Part shown: piece after piece, positions 41,201 to 51,033 of the stretch | Layout of the letters: every line of letters starts with the position of its first letter | How positions within the stretch are numbered: the first letter of the stretch is position 1 | Origin: Corbicula japonica | Taxonomy: Eukaryota; Mollusca; Bivalvia; Venerida; Cyrenidae | NCBI GenBank assembly: GCA_038501625.1 | Contig: JAZAYU010000034.1 | Span: 3,747,102 to 3,811,101 of the forward strand | Reading direction: 5' to 3' | Length of the DNA stretch: 64,000 nt | Made by a program: the position numbers and the translations under genes | Notes under the pieces: model-generated | The model's input: only the letters and a program-made list of their open reading frames with translations | Database searches by the model: none | What the model was told of the DNA's origin: nothing

Positions 41201-44200
41201 CTTTGAAAATTTTCAAGATAAATCACTCGTATTTAGTTTAAACTGAACTGGCTTGGTGATGACCCCATTTACCTATCATTATGGGTTTATTTTCTAGAAT
41301 CTTCTGGAAGAGTATTTTTCTGTAGTCACAGTAATTATCGGTCGGGCCTTGCTTTTCCGCCCTCTTCTTCTGTTTGCTTTTTTTACACTTCTGATTTTCA
41401 GCTTCTTTTTGTTGCTTCACTCTTTCATTTAAGTGATCTAAGATAAAATAAGACTTACTATTAGTACAATTACAGTATCATTTAAACACCATGTACTACA
41501 AAATGTATCGCTTTAATCGTTTTAAGCCCTAAATAACAATCAGTTTGACAGAGTTATTAACATTAGAGCCCTCGTTAGCCCCACGATTCCTGACATTGCC
41601 TTTTGGTGGAATTGTATGTTCCTACCCCACCCCCTAACATCGTCATCAGCAAAATTCGCCACCTCGCACCTCCTCCTTACACACTCCCGCCCACGGTTTC
41701 CAGCATCTTAAGCAGAATTCTCCAACATGAACTATCCTACGCATTGTCTTCAGCAAAATTTTCCTACCCTTGTGACGATCTTTGAAAAAGACTTCTAGAT
41801 AATTGTCCAAACTTTACTACATAAGCATCGTCAACAGCAGAATTATCCAGCCCTACCTCCGCGATCATTTATTTGCATCGTCATATACATGTACATAGTC
41901 ACAATATCATATTTGATGATCAAATTCTCTAACAGAAAATTGCAGTTCAAAAAGACTTTGCACAACTAAATGCTATGAAATTATTTTTATTTACGAATTA
42001 TAACTTCCTTAAATTGTAGATTATGATGATGAATAAATACTCCAAGTTTCAAGTTGATATCTTAGGTAGATTCAATGTTATGGGCCAAGTGAACTTTTTG
42101 ATTTACACTAAATAAGTGAAAAGAGGTATAACTTGAAAAATGAAAGCAGAGTTATGAGTCTTGTTTGTAATCATGTAGATTATGGTGATGTATATTTTCA
42201 AAGTTTTAATCTGATATATAAAGAAGTTTAAAAGTTAAGGACTAAGCACATACTTCGTTTACCAGACGCGGAAGCGGACGTCGACGCCGGGGTGAGTAGG
42301 ATTGCCCCAATATTCCTCGAATAGCCGAGATAAATGTTTCCAATGAGATGATAACAAGCAGTATATAACAATGTTTTGAAAAGTGTCACATTTCTACCAC
42401 ATTATCACCGACAGAATTGCAAAATATCTTAGTATTAGTGCTCACTTAGCAGAGAACATTACCCTTAAAAGAATTGATGACGTCAGAACACAGCGTAGGT
42501 GAAAGCTCGTGGCACACTGCCAGCCATTTCTTGATCTCTGTCATCTGAGAGGCTGGATTCAGTTTAATAAAGTCTTCCATTGATCCATGTGCAGACGACT
42601 TCTGATTTTGCGTTTTAACCTCACTTTTTGAATCTGAAACGACATGGTTCTTGAAAGGAATTAACTCGGAACAAAATAGTTGTTATATTTATTTGTTTCT
42701 TTCAAAAATTAGTCTCAACATACTTATTGAACTTTTTTGTCGCATTTTCAGTCTGGTTTCATGCACGTATATGTTCCACACAGAAACAATCAACACAATC
42801 CACTTTACAATACAAACAATGCATATAAAAATTACCATCTCTTCTTCCGGTGGAATGTCTGTTATCGTCTTTGACAGCGTCTCTAGCCCTCTGGAAGTAA
42901 CGTAACTTCTCTTTGTCACATAGACTGTCCCACTTCCTGCTTAGGATAACATCCAACTCGCTCAGCGAGGCTTCCGGATTCGACAACTGTACATGACGGC
43001 GATTCTCACTAAAACACAAGAATTATCACTAGATCTAACAAGTTTCAAATTTTGATAATTAGAAATGACCTTGACCTCTTGCAGGTCAAGCTAAGGACCA
43101 AAGTTTTCTTTGTGACGCAGTTGTTGTATCGTAGATTGTTTATGATAATAATTTTGAAATCCCAAAATGCATGAAACATATAATTAAGACACTAAGATGC
43201 AAAAAAACTCTTACTGTGACGCACCTTGGTGTTAAACAATGTCATCTCTTATTAAACATCTAAATTCAAAAATCCGTAGCATAACGCTAATATTCGAATT
43301 TTGACGATTTCTCAATGCATGCAAAAGTCAAATATGCCGCTTACTTCTTGACCCGAATTAGGTACGCGGCGCATCATATTGTGACGATTTTCAAACTATT
43401 TCAACGCAGATCGCAAAGAAATGGACCAGGATCAAATGGATTTGACAACTTTTGACGATTATTCTAGGGATTTTGTATTTTACAAATGATATTGCAGTAT
43501 AAATCCTTTTATTTTGATTTGCCCTCATTTGAATGAAAACGTTAAGGTACGGAAACGAACTGCACAGAATTTATTTAATAGTTACCCTGACTTCAAGCTA
43601 CAAAACCCAGTGTATTCTATGAATGTTTGAAGCAAATACAGATAGACGAACAGACAGGTTTTTTGGCAAAATACAACTTTAATCATGACGATTAGTTTAT
43701 TCCTCCTATGGCAGCAACAGTGCAAGTTCACTGGCTGGAAACATGTTTGCTCCCTCCCTTTGGAATTTTGAAGAAAAATATCTAAAGTTTATTTTGTTCC
43801 GTATTATTAGCAGAGTGCACTGTGGCAAGTTGGGCGTAAGGGAATTACGGTTGTTATATACGTTACCTCAGTTATTTATACAGCAATTATATTGATTTTA
43901 AACCATGAATTTCCTTTTCAGTAAAATTTTCCATTAGTGATTTTTTCTCATTTTTATTTCTAAGCATGTATAATTTTGATTTATCTGTGATTAAAAAACT
44001 TAATTAAATAATTAGTTATCGATTTCCATATTGCACGTGCATTTCGAAGACTGCAGCAGTTCTAAACCAAGGGAACTAAAATTCTGAGGAATATCTGCGA
44101 GAAGTCCTTTTTCCGGTTGTCCTTCCACACATTCAAGCAATTTAAATCTGGTTGTGGTCTAAACTTGGAAGGCGCGTACGAAATCGGCTAGGATTTCCCA

Positions 44201-47200
44201 AAGTGTCGTTCAGAACTACATCACCTTTATGAAATGATGGTGGTCTTACGCGTTCTTGATTGATGTTGTGAAATTGTATTCTGTGGGTGCCAGTACTCTA
44301 AATGATTGTGAGCAGTCAGTTGTCTGACATTTTGAATATTTGTTTTACTTATAAATCAGTTAGTATTTATTGCATGCCTATTTCAAGTTTCAGAGCATAA
44401 AATCAATTATCAGCGCCGATACGAATGTGTATACTTAGAAAAGTTGTTAAATGTATTTTAAATTAGTAAGCATGAACGTATGTAATTTATTAAACTGCAT
44501 GTCGTATGTCATTGTTCTAAAACCCTGTACAACTGTTAAACAAATTAATAATACGAGGGTTGTCCCAATACATCGTAGACTATTTCAATAAAAAGAAAAC
44601 TGCTGAACACATGTTTATGCAAATTTCACAGTAAGTTAATACATCATTTGGTAATTTGTAGACGAAATATAAAAGAAAAATATATTATCATAAAGAAATT
44701 ACAAACATTTTAACAAGGCGACCTATCGACCAGCGGCGCACGTCGCAACGTCATTACAATGCTCACACAGCATACCGTTACTCCTTCCTGAAGAACTCTA
44801 TAGCATGTTCGATACACTCACGGTGTATGTTCACCCGAATATTAAATAAATTAATGTAACACTTTGTTGGAAGACTTTTGTTGAAGGCCAAGCTTTCTGA
44901 TCTCGTCGCAGATCTCTAATTTGCGACCTATGAGCCCGACAGTACAGAACGTCTAGCGTAGCGAGGTCCGGCGAGTACGGGGGATGACTGATTCTGGGTA
45001 TTATTTCCGTTTTACCATGCGATAACTTTCTGTGCAACTCTTGTATACCAACGCTCTAGATATGAGGATGCTTATTAATTTGTTTTTATTCCTTAAGCGT
45101 GTCTTTTGGCGTCAATTCGCTTTATCAGAATTTTGGATGATCGAAATGTGCGCCGCGGCTTCTTCCAACGTCGCGATTTTTATGAAAAGTTAATGTTTAC
45201 CCATTAGCATGAAACAAGCACTACTCTTATAAAAATTATGGCAACTTTTTGAAACTTTGTGGATTGATTTCAGAATGATCACCAGTTAAGGTAACATTAA
45301 CAATTTGCGGCTAAAATGGAATTGTGTAACGTATTAAGTGTTTAAAGTATATTATTGAATTCCAAATCATGGCGCTTTTTGACGTGCGCCGCTGATCGCT
45401 ATCACGGTTTAATAATGTGTAAGTAATTTATTTATTTTAGAAGATTTTTCTTTGGAATTCAGCATATTTGTTACCAAATGATGTCTTAACTAACTATGTA
45501 ATTTGCTTAAAGATATGTTCAGTAGTTTTCTATTTATTCAAATAGTCTACGATTTATTGGGACAACCCTCGTATGTTACTGAAATATTTCTTATTAAATG
45601 GATTCTCGCGTTTCTTCGAAGAAACATTGATTTAAACAAGTTTGAACAGTGATAGTTTTCTATTTAAATTAACTTTTCCATTCATACTAATATCTATCTG
45701 CGAAAGATCTATGTCAGAGTTAGCAGGATATTTGATCATTGTATCAGATCTACAGAATCACTATTGAACCCGATAGTTCTGAGAACATTACCACAATTTG
45801 TTCACATATACTAATAACACATGAACCTTAACGACAAACAAAGATGGGATTGTTTTTTTTCACCTAGCAATATGATGATGGGATTGCTTTAATCACCTTG
45901 TAATATGTTGTTATAAGGTTGAAAAATTGTGGGCAAGACAACAAAGCGAGATACATAGCGATGGAAACAGCACTTGAATACATAGCACGTGAGTATTAAT
46001 AAATCAATAAATGCGTGCTGGTAGTATTCGTTAAGAAGGAAATGGTAACATGTCTGACCTAGACAGTGTAGCATATTTACCTTGACCACAGTACACAGGC
46101 GTGCTTATTCAGCAGTGGGTTTGACAGCAGACTTCCTGCAGCCGAAAGGCGGCGCTCGTTGTTTAAACGTAAAGCTATCGAGTCAGATGGCGTAGGAGTA
46201 CTGAAATATGAATTGGTAACAGATGTAACAAATGTATCGAAGATTTAAAAATATATCTAGAGATTTTAAAAATGCCTGAAGAAAGAGGTTGATTATCTTA
46301 CATAGTATTTCTTTAAGTACTGTGATTTTCGACAACATTTAATCAGTTTGAAACTAGTGTTTATTTATTATTTAAAAATATATGTGAAACGCAAACAATT
46401 CGTTATTAAAATAATTGTATAAGATGTTCACTATCTTGTAAAACTATTAAAATGGAAAGAAAAATAAATGACTTTATACATTGAAACTGATGCAATCTAT
46501 TATTCGTTTGGTGATATATTATTTGGAAACCAGAAAAAAGCTTCTTCTATGTACAAGTATCCTGTTCTTCAGAGGAAATAAGAAAACGAATTGAATTTTT
46601 ATAAAATTCGTCATAATGTTACAACTAAATGTTAATTTTAAAAACTTTTATGACGAAATGCAAATAAGCTTCAATTCTTGTCGTTGCGTCAGATATATTG
46701 GGAACAGAACAACCTTTTCATATTTACTGACTTCTTCCCTTCCTATTAACGTTAAAATATTACAAAAAACGGAACTTTACAAATAAAAACCCAACATTAT
46801 CCACAAAACGATTCCGTAAAACTTTTACCAAGTTCTTTCCTTCTTTTTCGGTTTTCTTCTCTCTTGTACTCCAACTTTTATTGAATTATTGGAATTGTCC
46901 TTTTCGTCACAAGTAGCATCTTTGGTTTTATTCACGGTTTCAGCAGGTTTGTTCTTACTGTCAGTATCACATACAATTTTCTTTGATTTAGAGCTTACGA
47001 ACGGTTTCTTTGTTCCTTTCTTGCGTTTTTGAAATTTTATTCTCAAAGGTGGTACTGTTTTAGAACTTGTTTTATTCGATGTAAATATATTAGTTTTCTT
47101 TGAAGGCTTTGCTTCGGACGTGTTTTCTGCCACTTTTTGCACATCTAAACTGTCAGCGGCATCGGTAGATTGTGGGACTATAGAAACTCCGTGCTCTTCA

Positions 47201-48845
47201 CTGTGAGAATCAGGACAGCTCTTCTCTGTTATTTTGCTGTCAGTACCTGACAGTCTGTGAGATCTCCGTGGGCTCTTAGAACTTGTGTCTACCTCGAAGT
47301 CGTCTTGTTTAAACTTGTCTGATTCATTTGTTATATCCTCTTCACCTGCAAAATATTCATTTAATCTTGTGGAAATTCTGGATTCTAATTCATTGGCCAT
47401 TGAATTAGTTTGTTCTGAATCGGTTGTCTGCGAGTATTTTAATTCCTCGTCATGTTTCTTGTTTTCAAATGACAAGATGTCTGATAACGTCTGCTGAAAT
47501 GTTGTTTCTCTTGTATTGCATTCCGAAGCTGAGATAACTTTTGGAAGAGTGTGACACTCCGCATTAGCTTCTGACTGAACAGTGTCAGAGAAGTTCTGCT
47601 CGGAAGATGGTCGGTTAAGTAGATCTACATCATTACTTTTGTTTTGTAGTTTATCTGGTGTACTTATATTGAGTTTTGCATTGCTTTCGACATCATTTCT
47701 AATGGAACATGATGGAATTATATCTTCCAGTGGAGCATCCTTCGTCTTTTCATTATTTGGGACGTTTAACGAGAAAGAAAGTTTTTGTATCACACTGTTA
47801 TTGCGCACCTTCAATTCATTTGGTTTACGTGAACATGTTTCATTCCTCAACTCCGATTTTTTATCAGGCGTTTCTCCTGATTTTTCCAGCAATCTTGCAC
47901 TTCGTTTAACTTCTGCAGAAATTGCTCTTTTCCTCTTCCTTTCCCTTAACGGCACCCGGACTTTCTCGATATATTCTTTAAAAACAGGTTGAATTGGTTC
48001 TATGCCCTCAACAGTCATGCATTTTTTCTCGGAAGTTGGCAGGTCGATGCTAGAGATCTCACCGAGATTGTTTCCGACTGGTTCCTTGTCTGTCTGCTTG
48101 GATGTGTTCGTTGGGAATCTTGATATTGGCGCAAGGCGTTTAAATGAAATTGTTAGTGGTATACCGTCCCAAAGCTCGTCCTTTGTAACTTGACTTCTTA
48201 ATTTTTTTCGTGGGGGCAAATAATCTTCGTCATCATCGTCTTCTAATTCGCTCTCATTACTTTCGTGCGGTAAAGTTTCATTTTTTGTTTTACAAGACTG
48301 TTCAGTGTTGACTATGTTAAGAGTTACTTCAAGTTTGGCAATTGTATTTGGAAGTGATGATTCTATTTCTCGTCTTGTTTGGACATCAAAGATAACATCC
48401 TGATTATGACATTTATCTCTTATTTTGGTAAATAAACTCGAACTTTTATCGTCAGGGTCACTACATGCACTCTTCGTTGTTTGGATTTGGTTTTCAAGTT
48501 GATGGTGGTTATGAGTAATAAGGTCGGAAGATTTTTCTGGTAAAGGCGATTCTGGCAATGATTCTAAATGAATGATGACAGGATCTTCTGATGTACATTC
48601 ACTTTTAATGGGTCGTTTCTTTTTTGTGCATTCTTTCAGATTAAAAACTACCTTTTTATTGCGCAATCTTGGTGAATCGTCAGGAACAGGATTATTTCTA
48701 GTCCAGTAGTCTTCCAGTTTCTTAAGCTCTCGCTGAGTTGAACTTAAATCAGGAGATGACCACTTGGGTTTTCTTCTTCCATTATCTGCGGGTTCGTTAT
48801 CTGATTCATGGGTTTGAGTTTTTGGTGATGCTGTTTTTGTTATGT
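34876..48845 (-). CDS. HMG-box nuclear protein, eight exons, unassigned family
   Basis: Eight exons on the minus strand join with correct AG/GT borders and matching phases to give about 1,105 residues. The 2-kb first exon in view is disordered, rich in K, S, E, with nuclear-localisation-like clusters (PPRKKLRSQ, RERKRKRA, KPKKKERT) and an acidic run ELEDDDDEDY. The next two exons form one HMG box (NKHACVLWSSENRRHV, NPEASLSELDVILSRKW, DKEKLRYFQRARD). After it come a folded-looking segment (MEDFIKLNPASQMTEIKKWL), a charged helix (QQKEAENQKCKKSKQKKRAE), KAWHQTMQENYKLMVQRMV and a 117-residue C-terminus (LTDWVADELLIAQPQIGFRK) ending ISK. A chromatin or DNA-binding role is inferred from the HMG box. 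It does not match HMGXB4 or BBX as I remember them. The true start may be ATG at 48891 or lie in an upstream exon. Confidence 0.78.
35679..35967. repeat. Two nested fold-back elements
   Basis: An inner copy (about 35731-35873) with mirrored cttaagcatctg/cagatgcttaag sits inside an outer copy (35679-35730 and 35874-35967, ending ttttatgatcttgggccc). It lies in the last intron of the HMG-box gene. Confidence 0.85.
36480..36576 (-). CDS. HMG-box gene exon
   Basis: 97 bases, phase 2 in and phase 0 out, acceptor TATTTAG and donor GTATAA. It codes VSVLMSPDGNDLIEALDYPA then VDESNLYNLCSE. Confidence 0.8.
36804..36944. repeat. Fold-back element, diverged
   Basis: Arms with agtctcaaatctcaagcatc meet at ggcgatggtcgcc; tips gggcccaagttcataa and aatgtttctgggcc. 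Confidence 0.85.
37917..38142 (-). CDS. HMG-box gene exon
   Basis: 226 bases, phase 1 in and phase 2 out, acceptor TATTTTGCAG and donor GTATTC. It codes ELLSQKKKAWHQTMQENYKL then MVQRMVTGDKVVFPDDVRSD and a segment ending SIESLAETMER. Confidence 0.82.
38692..38738. repeat. Left half of a split fold-back element
   Basis: ggctgaaggttataaaactg then agcattgaaaccag up to ctcaag, where it breaks off. The matching right half is at 40919-40978; both share the otherwise rare gagcat variant. Confidence 0.75.
38884..40870. mobile_element. Tandem-core element with 145-146 bp units
   Basis: The left end is aaacaagag plus hairpin gtgtttgtcaaacac, then aaatgcccccc; the right end is a hairpin ending ggggggcat. 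The core has gttgtctagttattgatcg at 39428, 39574, 39720, 39866, 40011, 40156, 40301, 40446, 40591 and 40736, very homogeneous. Each unit contains gtgaccttgacctttgacc. A (gaccgacc)n run follows the array. The element sits inside a split fold-back repeat. Confidence 0.88.
40919..40978. repeat. Right half of the split fold-back element
   Basis: Starts at gccaatcagatgcttgag and runs to ttttataaccttgg. Its inverse matches the 38.69-kb half, including the gagcat variant. Confidence 0.75.
41273..41437 (-). CDS. HMG-box gene exon
   Basis: 165 bases, phase 1 in and out, acceptor TATCTTAG and donor GTAAAT. It codes DHLNERVKQQKEAENQKCKK then SKQKKRAEKQGPTDNYCDYR and KILFQKILENKPIMI; the first half is a basic helix. 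Confidence 0.8.
41530..42335. repeat. Degenerate relative of the tandem-core elements
   Basis: The right end (acgcggaagcggacgtcgac, then attcctcgaatagccgag) matches the end of the 7.1-10.55 kb element, and the body shares gattatgatgatgaataaa and ttatgagtcttg-type phrases with its units. The left boundary is uncertain. It lies in an intron of the HMG-box gene. Confidence 0.45.
42463..42633 (-). CDS. HMG-box gene exon
   Basis: 171 bases, phase 1 in and out, acceptor GTTTCAG and donor GTAATG. It codes a short linker then GSMEDFIKLNPASQMTEIKK and WLAVCHELSPTLCSDVINSF, apparently an alpha-helical domain. Confidence 0.8.
42836..43008 (-). CDS. HMG-box gene exon, body of HMG box
   Basis: 173 bases, phase 2 in and phase 1 out, acceptor GTGTTTTAG and donor GTAATT. 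It codes SENRRHVQLSNPEASLSELD then VILSRKWDSLCDKEKLRYFQ and RARDAVKDDNRHSTGRRD. The NPxxSxxE...KWxxLxxxEKxxYxxxA pattern is the HMG signature. Confidence 0.85.
43009..44553. other. HMG-box gene intron, AT-rich
   Basis: No coding segment or recognised repeat; phases of the neighbouring exons match without it. The mariner copy begins at its right end. Confidence 0.5.
44554..45571 (-). mobile_element. Degenerate mariner element with about 190-bp inverted repeats
   Basis: Flanked by TA on both sides. The ends are cgagggttgtcccaata plus atcgtagactattt, mirrored on the right; the match continues for more than 110 bases (gaaaactgctgaacac, catcatttggtaa) and again at cagcggcgcacgtc. The interior keeps a transposase scrap on the minus strand. 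It lies in the intron between the first two HMG-box exons, in the same orientation as the host gene. Confidence 0.88.
44831..45037 (-). pseudogene. Mariner transposase remnant
   Basis: 68 codons containing HPPYSPDLATLDVL, the PPYSPDLAPxDF catalytic-region motif of mariner transposases, followed by LRRDQKAWPSTKV. The DDD-defining last Asp (DF) is altered to DV and most of the roughly 340-residue enzyme is missing or out of frame. Confidence 0.8.
46081..46200 (-). CDS. HMG-box gene exon, start of HMG box
   Basis: 120 bases, phase 2 in and out, acceptor CATATTTCAG and donor GTAAATA. It codes TPTPSDSIALRLNNERRLSA followed by AGSLLSNPLLNKHACVLWS, whose end is helix 1 of the HMG box. Confidence 0.82.
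46829..48845 (-). CDS. HMG-box gene, large disordered exon
   Basis: The frame is open to 46825, but a donor (ACTTG before GTAAAAGT) ends it at 46829 in phase 2, and the next exon supplies the missing base to make Cys. At the other end an acceptor (TTCCATTTCAG) at 48847-48846 splits a codon. The same frame also continues to ATG at 48891, itself preceded by another possible acceptor (CTACTTTCAG), so this could instead be the first coding exon. Composition is low in hydrophobics, with few aromatic residues. Confidence 0.8.
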
Positions 48846-49099
48846 CTGAAATGGAATACAGTTTTTGAACATTTTCTTTGCATTGTAGCATTTAACGTAT
48901 TAAATTAAGCTGAAAGTAGGTCTTTTAAAGCGCAGAACACAACGTTCAATTGCAAATAGCAGATTATAATTATTTATTAAATTGAAAGAAAAAATCGTCC
49001 ATCGTGCATCCTAACGATGGCTTGAGAAAACACACATAATTGGCCTGTGTGATCTAAGGATTATGAGATAATGTGGGATCACAAGTACTGCAGAATTGA

Positions 49100-49410
49100 A
49101 TGTGATCGCGAAGGACTATGATCATGCTTGATCACAATTACTATTACATCCTTCTGGTCATAACGATTTTCTGATCATGTCTAATCACAATAACTATCAG
49201 ATCATGTCTGATCATAACTATTATTTGATCATGTCTAATAATAATTACTATCAGATCATGACGGAACACAACGATTATCTGATCATGTCTACTCACAATT
49301 ACTATCAGATCATGTCTGATTACAAAATATCTGGTCATGTGCGATCACAACTTTTATCTCACCATGTGTGATTACAGCGATTTGCCTAGTGATCACAAGG
49401 ACTATCAGCT
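49100..49410. repeat. GATCATGTCTGATCACAA minisatellite
   Basis: About nine diverged units of roughly 34 bp, each with gatcatgtctgatcacaa and tactatca. Both strands stay open as repeat-coded frames. Confidence 0.85.
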
Positions 49411-49886
49411 AATTTTTGATAACAAAGACTATCGAATCATGCCATATCGGACCATTTCGCCGTTCTATTAGAAAAAAATCGCAGACCTCTAATTTTTTTA
49501 GCGAACATCCTTCAAAGTTTGCGCATTACATTATTCCAACAAATAAGCATGTCTGCGACCCCCTTTTGAGCGATTATTGTCCCAACAGATCACGTTTAGA
49601 CGGTTATACTTAGAAAAAGGTCAAGGCCAGGGTAAATAAAACAGGCAATAGATGAAATAAATATACGAACGAGTCTATTTTTCGAATTATTAACAATGTT
49701 ACTGAATATCGGTTTTAAGTAGTTTCTGTTTCATGTTGTAAAATGTAGGCCAGGTAAATGGTTACACTTAAAACTATAACGCTAACAGCTAAACTAATTT
49801 AGCTTAGGGTAAAACTTAACCTAAAAAGAATAGCCGCGTAATGTTAAATGATGATAAAGGAATAGTGATTATCACAATTATGATAG

Positions 49887-49977
49887 TGCCTCTAACTGGG
49901 AGCGAACCCGTACCGTCACGGCGCCAGCGCATAGCCCTGCAATTCCTGCGACGCAAAAAACTGAGCTAGCCGGGACA
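49887..49977 (-). repeat. tRNA-like sequence, probably a SINE head or tRNA pseudogene
   Basis: The complement has an A-box-like ggctagctcagt and a B-box gggttcgctccc at 49898-49909, but A-to-B spacing is long and the ends do not pair as an acceptor stem, so a working tRNA is unlikely. Confidence 0.5.
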
Positions 49978-51033
49978 ACCCCAAAAAAGGTTGATCGGAT
50001 AGTCCTGATATACGTAACAATCACTGCATGACATCGGTAACGGGTTATTTTACTGATAAGTGGTGATCACACTGACGACGACAACGACGATGCTGCTGCT
50101 GCTGATTAGAACGATAATAAAAAGTAGAAAAAGATGACGATGACTTAGTGTATTTATATATATTCCCGATAGACAAAATGTGTAAATGACACCATTCGTT
50201 TAAATGGTTGAAGCAAGGAAATTATATGTATGGCTTTTATACAGGAATAAATACTAAGTATTTTCCAATTCATGCCATATCGGACCATTTCGCTGTTATT
50301 ATTTGAAATTAACAACAAAGAAAATTAAAGATAAAATTTAATGTGGGATATCAAAACTCATTAAGTGACAAACATAGTTTAACAACCTTTATTAACGGTA
50401 AAAAGGTAGACGTGAATTTATGACAAATGAAATAACATTGAGCCTTTTTTAGAAATGTTGATCTAGCTTTAAAATATTTGCGAAAACAAAACACACGCCT
50501 ACATGTATTCCACTAACTGTTTAAGGTATTGCTCCGTTTGTCATTGCTTTGTTTTAGTCAAAAAAGAAAGTATCAAAATCTGTACAATTGTGATGCTACA
50601 CATTCATCATGGAAGTTTTATATAAAGAAATATTTCCGAAATATCAAAAGCAATTTATGTCGCTTTTGACGTTTTATGGTCTAGTTGTAAATACATCATG
50701 AGAGTGAAAGTACAAAAAATCCCCCAAATACTTCAAGTGTATCTATGCATTACTTCCTGTTATGTTGCACTTTTGCCAAAACATTTAAAACACTTAAAAC
50801 AGTTTTGTTAGCTGTTAAACAAGCTTTGAATGGAAGCTAACAGATGCTGTATAGCGACTGTCAACAAAGATTGAACGTTTGCGTATTAACATAGAAAAAT
50901 ATAGCATCGGAAAAAAGTGATAATTAAAATTTATTTCATTTTAATTAAACATAAATTGATATAAGAAATCGCTTTTAGAAACGAACTAGTGATAACTACA
51001 TAAGAAGACTTGTGAACAGAACTATTAGAATCT

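Larger units (their letters stand above)
48892..51033. other. Spacer between the HMG-box and B-box genes
   Basis: Divergent spacer holding a GATC-rich minisatellite, a tRNA-like sequence and a 24-bp direct repeat. Upstream exons or the promoter of the HMG-box gene may lie here, but none could be identified. Confidence 0.5.

Noticed and set aside
46825..46828. Stop codon of the 688-codon frame as the end of the protein
   Set aside because: A donor lies immediately before it, and the downstream exons continue in exact phase through an HMG box.
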